Assembly: GCF_000376565.1 (NCBI RefSeq)
Contig: NZ_BARG01000002.1
Span: 43,907-107,906, forward strand
Length of the DNA stretch: 64,000 nt
DNA from: Streptomyces hokutonensis
Lineage (GTDB): Bacteria; Actinomycetota; Actinomycetes; Streptomycetales; Streptomycetaceae
Direction of reading: 5' to 3'
Shown: positions 42,976 to 50,335 of the stretch, piece by piece
Layout: the number at the start of each line of letters is the position of its first letter
Position numbering within the stretch: position 1 is the first letter of the stretch
The notes under the pieces: model-generated
The model's input: the letters and a program-made list of their open reading frames with translations, nothing else
Told to the model about the DNA's origin: nothing
Database searches by the model: none
Made by a program: the position numbers and the translations under genes

Positions 42976-45900
42976 TCAGGTACCCCGGCGGGCTCGCTCG
43001 ACGATCTCGTCCTCCGTGAGCGGCACATCGTGGTGACTGAGGCAGATCGGCACCTCGATCTTGCTGAATCCGGTCCCCTCGCTCGCGGCGTTGAACATAC
43101 CGGCCTTGAGACCGGCGAGGTTGTCGAGGACCGCGTTCCGCGCCCGGGCCATGGTGTTGACGGCCTCGATGTGTGCGGGTTGGGTGAGTCGGCCGATGAA
43201 CTGGTTCACGGTGTTGCCCAGCGCCTGGTTGTGGATCCCCCTGGGGAGCTGTGAGGCGAGGACTATCCCGAGTCCGTACTTGCGTATCTGGCGGATGAGT
43301 TCGACCGTGCTCTCCGTACTCGGATTCGATGCGCCGGAGGGCACGAAGTTCTGCGCCTCGTCCATCACCAGCAGCCCGCCCAGGGCACGGTCGCCGACCG
43401 GGTGCGCCCTGAACCAAGAGAACAGGGTCGCCTGGAGGCGGCTGACGAATTGGGCCGGTCCGTCGCCGGACAGGCCGATGAAGCTGATCACCGAGATACG
43501 GGCGGCCTTCCCCGGCGACGGGATCAGGAGCATGCCGGGATCGGCGGGTGCGCCGGACTCTCCGAACAGCGGATCGGTCTCCATCGCGGCTTCCAGCGTG
43601 TCCGCCATCTGCACCGCGAAGCGGCTGGTCCTGCTGTTCACGATGTCGCTCGGGGGCTCGGCGAGCAGCTCGACGAAGCCGGCCAGGGTCTTGCCCCCGT
43701 CGCGCGCGTACCGTTCGAGGGCGCGTTTGAGGACCCCCAGCTGCTGGGTCGCGCGAGCACTGTTGCCGCGTACACCGGCATGTGGCGCGAGTGAGGTCAC
43801 GGTCGACCTGACCAGACGGGGGAAGTCGTCCTCGTCGTCAAGGACGGGACCGAAATCGGGAAGCGGGTAGAAGGAGATCGGACGTCCCCGGTTCAGACCC
43901 GGTGTCCACACCACCACTTCGACATCCGCGAAATAGCGTCGGGCCTCGCGCTCATGGTCGTCCGTCCAACCCTTCGGCGGGCGCGCCCAGGGGTCGCCGA
44001 GCCGTGCGAGGTCTTCGTTCGGATCCAACACGATCGCCGAGACGCCGCGCAGAGCGCACTGCTCCACAAGTCGCTTGATCAGGACCGTCTTGCCCGATCC
44101 CGCCGCGCCCACCACCGCGGTGTGCATCCGGAGTCGTTCCATGGGTACCGCGAACGAACGGCCGCCCCGGACCGTGGTTCCGACGACGATTTCGGTACGA
44201 GGGGGCTCGGCGTCCTCCGGTGTGCCCGCCGCGTCCGCCGCCACCCTGGAGCCGACTTCCGTGGTCGCGATGCCGAGCTGCTGCCGTAGGTCTGCCAACA
44301 CCGGCGCGAAGACCTCGATGCGGGAAGCGGGGCGCTCCTGTCGCAGCCATTCGTCCAGGCCCGACGTACGGTCGTCGAGCATGGCCCGGAGGGCGGCCAG
44401 GGTCCGCAGGTCGGCGGCGCCGATCGGTAACGACACACCGCCCCGCGCCTCGAAGTCGTCCTTGATGCCCTTGGTCTTGGGGCCGCTCGGGTACGGCATG
44501 TTCCGCAGCAGGATCAGCCGGCGGCTCGCCAGGCCGGCCGTCAGGCCGGCCTCCACGGCCGCGTTACGGATCCGGTTCTGGGCGGCGATGGCGTTGTTCG
44601 CGGCGATCGCCCGGAAGGACCAGTGGAATTCGTTCTCGCTGGCCTCGTCCACGACATAGCGCAACCGGGCGTGCAATGCCGCCTTGCGGCCGAAGTCGGT
44701 CTCGATGGAGAACCGCGTCTCGTCGGCACCCACTTCCCTGACCAGACTCCGCAGCCCCGCGCCCAGCAGAGCGGGCATGAACCCGTCCTCGGTCGTGGGG
44801 TCGAGCGGCCCGAGGTCGTCCGCATCGGCACGGAGCTTGTCGAAGGACTCCGTCAGGGTGCTCAGGTTGACGGCCCTCGCCGGTGCGGGCGGTGCGGCTG
44901 CCGTGGGCTCCGCGCCTGCCAGGGAGGTCAGTTCGGCCACTGTGCCGGTCTGCAGACACGCCTCGATGTGCTTCTGGACCCGGATGAGCAGCCGCCGTGC
45001 GGTGTAACGGTGTGGGGCTTCGGCCAGTGCCGCCGAGGTGACCGGCCAGGTGGGATACCGCGGAGTGAACCCCACCGACTCGTAGGAGGTCCGAAAGCGG
45101 CTGCTGACGATGGCGGCGGCGGTGACCTCGTCGGGAATCGCGCCGAGCGTCGGCAGAACCTCGAACCGGTCCAGGGCGGACCGGACTGCCGCGCGGGAAA
45201 TCTGCTCCCAGGTGTCCTCGTGACACGCCACGACCATCAGGGTCCGGCGGGCTTCCTCCCGCAGTTCCATCAGGCCGGTGGCGATCTCACTGCTCAGCCG
45301 CTTGGCGGCCCGGCCCTCGCCGGAAGGGGCCGACGTCAGCGACGACGTCTCCGCGGCGGACACCAGGGTGTCGAGCTGGTCGAAGGCGAACACCAGCGGT
45401 CCGACCAGGGCGAACAGGCGCGTCAGATCGCGGAGGACGAGTTGGGCCGGTCGCCCGCCCGGCGACATCCCCCAGGCGGCGCGCTTGTCCCCGTCGTCGT
45501 CGTTGAGCGCGAAGTAGGCCCTGCCGATCTCCACGGGATCGCCGGTGGAGGCTATGAGCGCCAGTGCGCGGGCCGTGTCCGCGGCCTCGTTGCCCACCTG
45601 CCGGTCGATGGTCCGGATTCCCCGAACGAACGCATCGACATGGGCGCGCGTCAACTCGCGCCGGCCAGTGACGGCGGTATGGGTGTCCGGGTCGAGGCGA
45701 GCCTGGCGCGAAAGCTTGTCGAGCAGGCGAATCAGTTGCTCCTGGCCGCCCTCGTCCTCCCGGTAGAGACTGTCGACGAGACTGTCGGCGGCGCTCTCCC
45801 AGAAGTTCCGGCCGGTGACGAGCTTGACGTAGAAGAAGGAGCCGCCGCGCTGCTGGATCTCGTGGCGGGTCCAGCCGAGCAGATGCGTCTTGCCCGAACC

Positions 45901-46092
45901 GCTCTCGCCACGCACCACGGCCGCAACCGGCGAGTGGGCACGCTCGACGGCGTTCATCGCCCTCCCCAGCCGCCGGAACACCTCGGGATGAAGGCCGTCG
46001 ACGTGGTAGGAGGTCACCGGTGTCCAGATCTCTTCCTGGGTCAGCGCGGTGTTGATGTACAGCGTCTCCAGGGCGGCGAGTTCCCCGTTCAC
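42976..46092 (-). CDS. large double P-loop ATPase: AAA-type N-terminal plus HerA/FtsK-type C-terminal domain
   Basis: A 1038-residue protein from GTG 46092, which overlaps the stop of the upstream gene. Domain 1 has Walker A 'GESGSGKTHLLGW' (62-74) and Walker B 'LVFAFDQLDTL' (233-243), like STAND/ORC-type AAA modules. A middle region of about 400 residues has no known motif. Domain 2 has Walker A 'VVGAAGSGKTVLIKRL' (660-675), 'AIVLDPNEDLARLGDPW' (687-703), Walker B 'GGLLVMDEAQNFVP' (905-918) and sensor-like 'GIVLASQLPRGIHNQALGN', the pattern of HerA/VirB4/FtsK DNA translocases. It is the last gene of a four-gene operon with a DUF4365 nuclease. HerA-type ATPases pair with nucleases in several defence systems, but the two-ATPase fusion does not match any system I can name. 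Confidence 0.85.
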   Translation of the reverse strand: MNGELAALETLYINTALTQEEIWTPVTSYHVDGLHPEVFRRLGRAMNAVERAHSPVAAVVRGESGSGKTHLLGWTRHEIQQRGGSFFYVKLVTGRNFWESAADSLVDSLYREDEGGQEQLIRLLDKLSRQARLDPDTHTAVTGRRELTRAHVDAFVRGIRTIDRQVGNEAADTARALALIASTGDPVEIGRAYFALNDDDGDKRAAWGMSPGGRPAQLVLRDLTRLFALVGPLVFAFDQLDTLVSAAETSSLTSAPSGEGRAAKRLSSEIATGLMELREEARRTLMVVACHEDTWEQISRAAVRSALDRFEVLPTLGAIPDEVTAAAIVSSRFRTSYESVGFTPRYPTWPVTSAALAEAPHRYTARRLLIRVQKHIEACLQTGTVAELTSLAGAEPTAAAPPAPARAVNLSTLTESFDKLRADADDLGPLDPTTEDGFMPALLGAGLRSLVREVGADETRFSIETDFGRKAALHARLRYVVDEASENEFHWSFRAIAANNAIAAQNRIRNAAVEAGLTAGLASRRLILLRNMPYPSGPKTKGIKDDFEARGGVSLPIGAADLRTLAALRAMLDDRTSGLDEWLRQERPASRIEVFAPVLADLRQQLGIATTEVGSRVAADAAGTPEDAEPPRTEIVVGTTVRGGRSFAVPMERLRMHTAVVGAAGSGKTVLIKRLVEQCALRGVSAIVLDPNEDLARLGDPWARPPKGWTDDHEREARRYFADVEVVVWTPGLNRGRPISFYPLPDFGPVLDDEDDFPRLVRSTVTSLAPHAGVRGNSARATQQLGVLKRALERYARDGGKTLAGFVELLAEPPSDIVNSRTSRFAVQMADTLEAAMETDPLFGESGAPADPGMLLIPSPGKAARISVISFIGLSGDGPAQFVSRLQATLFSWFRAHPVGDRALGGLLVMDEAQNFVPSGASNPSTESTVELIRQIRKYGLGIVLASQLPRGIHNQALGNTVNQFIGRLTQPAHIEAVNTMARARNAVLDNLAGLKAGMFNAASEGTGFSKIEVPICLSHHDVPLTEDEIVERARRGT

Positions 46093-46700
46093 GCCGGTCC
46101 GATCCGCAGCAGGTGGCGGGGTTCGCCGCCGATGTCGACGGCGGCTGTGCGGTCCTCGTCGCTGAGCGTGCGCTGGTTGAGCTCGCCCATCAGCTGTACG
46201 TCGTTCTGCTCGATCATCCGGTCGAGTTCGGCGTCGACGGCCCCTCGCGGCAGGTTCTCGAGCCATGGGCGCAGCGCCGACAGTCTGACCCAGCTGCCGG
46301 GTTTCCGGCGGACGGTGAGTTCCGTGTAGACCGCGCGGATCCAGTCCTCGACGTCGGGCTGGAAGAACTCGCCGAACTTGGTGCCGGAGCGGGCCAGGTA
46401 CTGTCCGACGTTCTCCAGCACCGCGTAGAGCACCCCGGCCGGAAACTTCGCTCCGTCCGGGCGTCCGGCCACCAGAGCGGCCTCGCACCAGGTCCGGCCC
46501 GCGGACGTGAGCTGGTGCGTGTTGACCGCACCGTGCTTCCTGGTCACGATCCGCTCGGCATCCTGGTTCACTCGCCGTCGCACCGCAGCGGTGATCTCCA
46601 GGCCGGCGAGTTCGCGCAGTTCACGGTTGGTCACCGGCCGTGCGACCACCATCAGGGCGAACAGCGATGCATGATCCCGTACAGTCAACTCCGTCGGCAC
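46089..46700 (-). CDS. putative winged-helix protein of the accessory operon
   Basis: A 203-residue protein from GTG 46700 with GAGGAGGGG five bases upstream. The N-terminal third looks like a winged helix-turn-helix: 'DHASLFALMVVARPVTNREL', then 'LAGLEITAAVRRRVNQDAER' and 'TRKHGAVNTHQLTSAGRTWC' as recognition helix and wing. The C-terminal half is helical ('LYAVLENVGQYLARSGTKFG', 'LRPWLENLPRGAVDAELDRM'). It has no catalytic motif. Its stop overlaps the start of the big ATPase, so it is probably an ATPase partner or DNA-recognition subunit rather than the operon's repressor. Confidence 0.75.
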   Translation of the reverse strand: MPTELTVRDHASLFALMVVARPVTNRELRELAGLEITAAVRRRVNQDAERIVTRKHGAVNTHQLTSAGRTWCEAALVAGRPDGAKFPAGVLYAVLENVGQYLARSGTKFGEFFQPDVEDWIRAVYTELTVRRKPGSWVRLSALRPWLENLPRGAVDAELDRMIEQNDVQLMGELNQRTLSDEDRTAAVDIGGEPRHLLRIGPA

Positions 46701-46730
46701 AGTACCCCTCCTCAATGAGCCGAAATCCGG

Positions 46731-47816
46731 TCAGATGTCGAACTCCCGCCTGGGCACCAGTTCCACCCGGCCGGTCATACTGGACAACTCGCCCATGACG
46801 GTGATCACCTGCCGTTCCCGATGCGCGGTGATCGCACGGTCGTACGAGGCCTGGTCCGGGAGCCGCACCCAGACGGCCCGCCGGACCAGTTCGGCGTGCT
46901 CGGTGCGCAACTCACCGCGGACCTTGATCCGCCACCGGTCGTTGCCGGAGGAGTCGTCGTGCAGCCCCTCGACCACACCGGAGACCGTGGCGGCACCGGT
47001 GGCGTTGAGGCCGCGAAGCCGCAGGGACGCGGCGCGCAGAAGCGATCCCGAGGTCTCCGGGAACGCGACGACGTGTGACGGCACATCGAGTGGCTGCGAG
47101 CGCGCCCACCGGAAGCCGATCTCGAAGGGCTCGCTCCGGTCGTGGCCTGAGAGCTCACTGAGCGCCTTGCACAGATCCGCGGAGACGCCGGCCGTGACGG
47201 TCTCGTCGAAGGCGGCGGGCGTGTCCGCCGCCACGGCTGCCTGGGCCGCGCTCACCGCCTCCAGCATCTGGACCAGCACGGCCCGACCGGTGACCTGCTC
47301 CCCGCTCGGGGTCCGGACCGTCGCGTCCGCCGCCACCCGGATCTCGACGACGTAGCTCCCGGCACGGGAGGGGCCGAGTTCGGCTGCGCGCAAGAGGTCG
47401 CCCACCACGCCCGGTTGCCGGCCGGCGAACGTGAAGTGCGGACCCTGCACGACGGTGCGCGCCGCCGCTGTCAGGAGGTTGCGGACACCCAGCACCGTCT
47501 GCGTACCCAGCAGCAGCGAGGTGTAGCCGGGGTCGTGGCCGACGGGAAACGTGCGGAAGGACTGCTTGTCCAGCTGCGGTCTGGCGATCTCCAGGGCGAT
47601 GTCGCTCGCCGGCCGGTCTTCCAGCGCGCACAGACAGCGCAGGATCTCCCGTAATCGGCGGTCGCTGTCGCCCATGCCGTCGCGAGCGGGTACCAACACC
47701 TCGTAGTCGCCCGGGTGTTGCCACACACTCGCTCCGCGCCAGCCTTGTGGATCCCGCTCCCAGCCCGTTTCCGCCAGATAGCTGGCGATGTCGTCGACCT
47801 TCAGCGGAATCGTCAT
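46731..47816 (-). CDS. unknown 361-residue protein of the accessory operon
   Basis: A 361-residue protein from ATG 47816 with TAGGGGAACC upstream, eight bases after the nuclease gene. It is soluble, without signal peptide or Cys/His clusters. The N-terminal part ('DDIASYLAETGWERDPQGWR', 'DYEVLVPARDGMGDSDRRL') has an alpha/beta look. A central part includes 'HFTFAGRQPGVVGDLLRAAE', and the C-terminal third is beta-rich ('TVSGVVEGLHDD', 'RWRIKVRGELRTEHAELVRR', 'ITVMGELSSMTGRVELVPR'), possibly an OB-like nucleic-acid or protein-binding module. I cannot assign a family. It is likely an essential part of the system, since the spacing is operon-tight. Confidence 0.75.
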   Translation of the reverse strand: MTIPLKVDDIASYLAETGWERDPQGWRGASVWQHPGDYEVLVPARDGMGDSDRRLREILRCLCALEDRPASDIALEIARPQLDKQSFRTFPVGHDPGYTSLLLGTQTVLGVRNLLTAAARTVVQGPHFTFAGRQPGVVGDLLRAAELGPSRAGSYVVEIRVAADATVRTPSGEQVTGRAVLVQMLEAVSAAQAAVAADTPAAFDETVTAGVSADLCKALSELSGHDRSEPFEIGFRWARSQPLDVPSHVVAFPETSGSLLRAASLRLRGLNATGAATVSGVVEGLHDDSSGNDRWRIKVRGELRTEHAELVRRAVWVRLPDQASYDRAITAHRERQVITVMGELSSMTGRVELVPRREFDI

Positions 47817-47824
47817 CGGTTCCC

Positions 47825-48328
47825 CTACCAGTCGGACTGCGTCTCGGCGAGCCGGCGCAGTGAGGCGGCGGTGAGCACGTTCGCTGTCGGAACCCTGACC
47901 GGACGCTTTCGGTGACGGTCGGGGTCCTTGATCGGCTCCTCGCCGCGAAGCGAGACGAAGTAGCCGAGGTGACGGAGCATCACACCGTCGGTGCTCATGG
48001 CCGCGTACGCCTGGTTGTCAGCGGGGACGCAGATGACGAACAGAAAGCGGGGCACGGTGAAGTCGGGACCGGCGAGCCTGTTGAACTGCCACTCATTGAG
48101 CCCGCGGTAGTTCAGGTGGCCGGACGACACGGACGGCGTCGACCATGTCTTGATCTGAGCCTCGACCGTGGGTGACAGCGTCCGTCCGTAGCGACCGGTG
48201 GCGCGGAACCCGAGATCGACCCCGTCCGCGTCGAGATCGCCTTGCAGGACGATCAGCCCTGCCGCAGAGGCCAGCACACGGACGTAGTCTTCGCCGAACT
48301 TGCCCTGATGCTGCTTCGCATCGAGCAC
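47825..48328 (-). CDS. DUF4365-type PD-(D/E)XK nuclease-like protein
   Basis: A 167-residue protein from GTG 48328 (GGGGG five bases upstream). The fold markers are an N-terminal helix with Glu13 ('GKFGEDYVRVLASAAG'), then 'DLDADGVDLGFRAT' with Asp38, then 'PTVEAQIKTWS' with Gln58-x-Lys60. That is the E...D...QxK variant of PD-(D/E)XK seen in DUF4365 domains. The remaining part contains 'NEWQFNRLAGPDFTVPRFLF' and 'VICVPADNQAYAAMSTDGVM', also typical of DUF4365. It leads the operon, directly behind two palindromes. It is most likely the nuclease effector that acts with the HerA-type ATPase. Confidence 0.85.
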   Translation of the reverse strand: MLDAKQHQGKFGEDYVRVLASAAGLIVLQGDLDADGVDLGFRATGRYGRTLSPTVEAQIKTWSTPSVSSGHLNYRGLNEWQFNRLAGPDFTVPRFLFVICVPADNQAYAAMSTDGVMLRHLGYFVSLRGEEPIKDPDRHRKRPVRVPTANVLTAASLRRLAETQSDW

Positions 48329-48347
48329 GAAAGCCCCCAATGTCCCC

Positions 48348-48400
48348 CTACTGTGGCACACAGTAGTCAGGACCTTACGGCACGCGCTGACAACTGTCAG
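48348..48400 (-). promoter_or_regulatory. two inverted repeats upstream of the DUF4365 operon
   Basis: CTACTGTG-GCA-CACAGTAG (48348-48366) is a perfect 8-bp-arm palindrome 20 bases before the nuclease start. CTGACA-AC-TGTCAG (48387-48400) is a second perfect palindrome 36 bases further up, centre to centre. The first contains a TACTGT that could be the -10 element, so a bound protein would block transcription. Confidence 0.6.
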
Positions 48401-48671
48401 GGCCCCAAAATGGACCTTCCGACAGGCCTGCGAAACGATGGTGGCCGGCAGGCAGCTGTTCATCCCTGATGCGATGCAGGGGCGGGCCTCGGCTCCGGCC
48501 GGGTACGGACGATGTGTGGTTGCCGCATCTGGCTCGTTCTCCCGTGCCGGGAAGTCAGGGGGCCTTGATGTGCCACCTGTCCGTGCCCGTGGTCACCGCC
48601 CACGCTGCATTCGGAGCCACCACCCTCGTCCTGATGCTCCTCGCGGCCATCCGATCCTCGCGCCCGCTCGC

Positions 48672-48800
48672 TGCGCTCCGGGAGACTTGGTCGTCATCGC
48701 GCCGGATGCGGTGCACTGGATGGAGAACGGCGTCGGCATCGAGCCCGTGCGGAGATGTTCGTCGCGCACGGCACGCCAGCCGCTCCCGAAGCGGCGCCTA
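48672..48800 (+). pseudogene. possible cupin-domain gene remnant
   Basis: One frame encodes 'APGDLVVIAPDAVHWMENG', the metal-site half of a cupin, and the adjacent frame continues with 'MFVAHGTPAAPEA', which would follow in an intact small cupin protein. A frameshift near 48750 separates them. The assignment rests on short motifs only. Confidence 0.35.
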
Positions 48801-48849
48801 CAACGCCCCACCCAGAAACCGCCGGCCAACCAAGGCTCCCGGACCGGGG

Positions 48850-49010
48850 AACACCATCAACATCCATCCGCAGACGAACCGCACCTACGTCCTGCGCGGG
48901 ATGGTGCTGCATGCCTGCAACCGGCACATGTTCGGCAAACACCGCAAAGGCATCACCCACTACTGCTGGTTGTGCTGGCGGCGGGACGGCCACAGTCCCG
49001 GAAAGCACCA
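48850..49010 (+). pseudogene. serine-recombinase zinc-ribbon remnant
   Basis: The stretch encodes 'NTINIHPQTNRTYVLRG', 'MVLHACNRHMFGKHRKG' and 'ITHYCWLCWRR'. This is the pattern of the recombinase zinc-beta-ribbon domain of large serine integrases/transposases (LRG...C.RRM.G...G..YY.C). Neither the catalytic resolvase domain nor the recombinase domain precedes it. It is a relic of a mobile element at the right border of the accessory region. Confidence 0.55.
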
Positions 49011-49036
49011 GCTCACGGCGACCACGCGACCGTACA

Positions 49037-49232
49037 GATGGTGTCGGTGCCCCGTCGGAGGCGCCATCGAGTCGCTGACCTGCGTGTATCGGTCGAGTAT
49101 CAGCCTCCACTCGTGGTCCTGGTCGCGGCAGCCGAGTTGTGGAGCATCGAGAACAACCTCTCGGGCGCGAACATGGACTTCGACGAGTTCGCCGACGCCG
49201 TCGACGACGACGGCGTGTTCCGGGGTTTCTGA
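49037..49232 (+). other. short open frame with acidic C-terminus, possible gene fragment
   Basis: An open frame with an internal ATG at 49037 ends in 'WSIENNLSGANMDFDEFADA' and 'VDDDGVFRGF' before a TGA. The last 45 residues look protein-like with hydrophobic and acidic patterning, while the first 20 are Arg-rich read-through. It is probably the 3' end of a lost gene; no family recognised. Confidence 0.25.
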
Positions 49233-49280
49233 GGCACTGGCCCGCGCCTGCCGGGCGACGCAACGTGCCCGAGGGACAGT

Positions 49281-50138
49281 TCAGTCAGCGGTCGCAGCAA
49301 TGTCCAGAAGTTGCCGGTGGAGTCCGGGACGGGCGAACAGCGCGGCTCCGGTGTCGGTGCGGTACTCGCCGGTGAGGTCGCTGAACGTGCCGCCGGCTTC
49401 TTGGACGATGGGGATCAGTGGGGCGATGTCCCAGGGGCCGGCTCCCAGGAGGAGGAAGGCATCCAGTTGACCGGTCGCGACCAGGAGGGCGCCGTGGCAG
49501 GTGCCGGACCCGGTGGACGGTTTGCGCGGCGCCGGCGCGGTGGGATCCGCCGCGGTCCAGTCGAGCGGCGGTAGGACCTGCGAGACGCCCCGGGCCAGTC
49601 TCGCGGCCACGCGGCGTTCCCGCTGGTTCAGCCTGGACGGGGGCGGCCAGATGCCGATGGCCGCGTCCTGGGCACTTCCGCCTGCGGCGAGGGCCAACCG
49701 CTGAGCCGGTACGGCCGGGTCGCGGGGACACGGCCCCGTCCAGGACCCCGAGTCCGGCCCGGCCCACCAGCGACGGCCCAGGACAGGGGCGGAGACCATG
49801 CCCAGGGTGACGCGGCCGTCCTCCTCGACGGCGATCAGCGTGCTCCACTCCGGTTCACCGGCGAGGAAGCTCGCGGTGCCGTCGATGGCGTCGATGATCC
49901 AGCGCCGTCTGCCGTGCCCGTGGGCGCCGAACTCCTCACCGATGAACGCGTCGTCGGGATGCTCCTTGCGGATCAAGGAGCGCAGGACGAGTTCGATCTC
50001 CCGGTCGGCGTCGGTGACCGGGCTCCCGTCGCTCTTGGTCCGGGATGCGACGACCGCGGCCGAGAAGTGGCGCCGGGCGATGGCGTCCGCCCGGTCGGCG
50101 AGGCGGTGCGCCAGTTCCAGGTCCGCCGGGTCCGTCAC
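49281..50138 (-). CDS. inositol-monophosphatase family phosphatase (HisN-like)
   Basis: A 285-residue protein from GTG 50138 with GAAGGGGG seven bases upstream. Family landmarks: 'SDGSPVTDADREIELVLRSL', metal ligand Glu in 'DDAFIGEEFGAHG', motif A as 'WIIDAIDGTASFLAG' (the usual Pro of DPIDGT is Ala here), and motif B 'AGPWDIAPLIPIVQEAGG'. The enzyme is Mg-dependent and cytoplasmic. Among Streptomyces relatives the closest likely activity is histidinol-phosphate phosphatase, but inositol or other sugar phosphates are possible. It marks the return to ordinary core genes after the accessory region. Confidence 0.87.
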   Translation of the reverse strand: MTDPADLELAHRLADRADAIARRHFSAAVVASRTKSDGSPVTDADREIELVLRSLIRKEHPDDAFIGEEFGAHGHGRRRWIIDAIDGTASFLAGEPEWSTLIAVEEDGRVTLGMVSAPVLGRRWWAGPDSGSWTGPCPRDPAVPAQRLALAAGGSAQDAAIGIWPPPSRLNQRERRVAARLARGVSQVLPPLDWTAADPTAPAPRKPSTGSGTCHGALLVATGQLDAFLLLGAGPWDIAPLIPIVQEAGGTFSDLTGEYRTDTGAALFARPGLHRQLLDIAATAD

Positions 50139-50335
50139 GAGGCCCCCTTCCCTCCATGGTCCGCCGGTGCGGCCCCGAGGGTCCCTACCCCGATCACCCC
50201 CACGTTTCCCCCCGATTTCCGTTACGCCCCAATGGACACGTAATGGTCAAGACTTGCCCCCGAACGCTTGTGGGGTTTCCCATCGGCGCCGATCATTGGC
50301 CGAATCCCGCCCCTCGTCCCCGCAGGAGCCCCCCG

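Noticed and set aside
42976..48328. Assignment of the operon to BREX, DISARM, Wadjet or Dnd/Dpt
   Set aside because: No methyltransferase, PglZ, phospholipase D, SMC-like or phosphorothioation gene is present, and the ATPase layout differs.
42376..49260. Integrated element with intact attachment sites
   Set aside because: I looked for a second copy of the tRNA 3' end (GCAGGTTCGAGTCCTGC) toward 49 kb and did not see one, and no intact integrase gene is present; only remnants are called.
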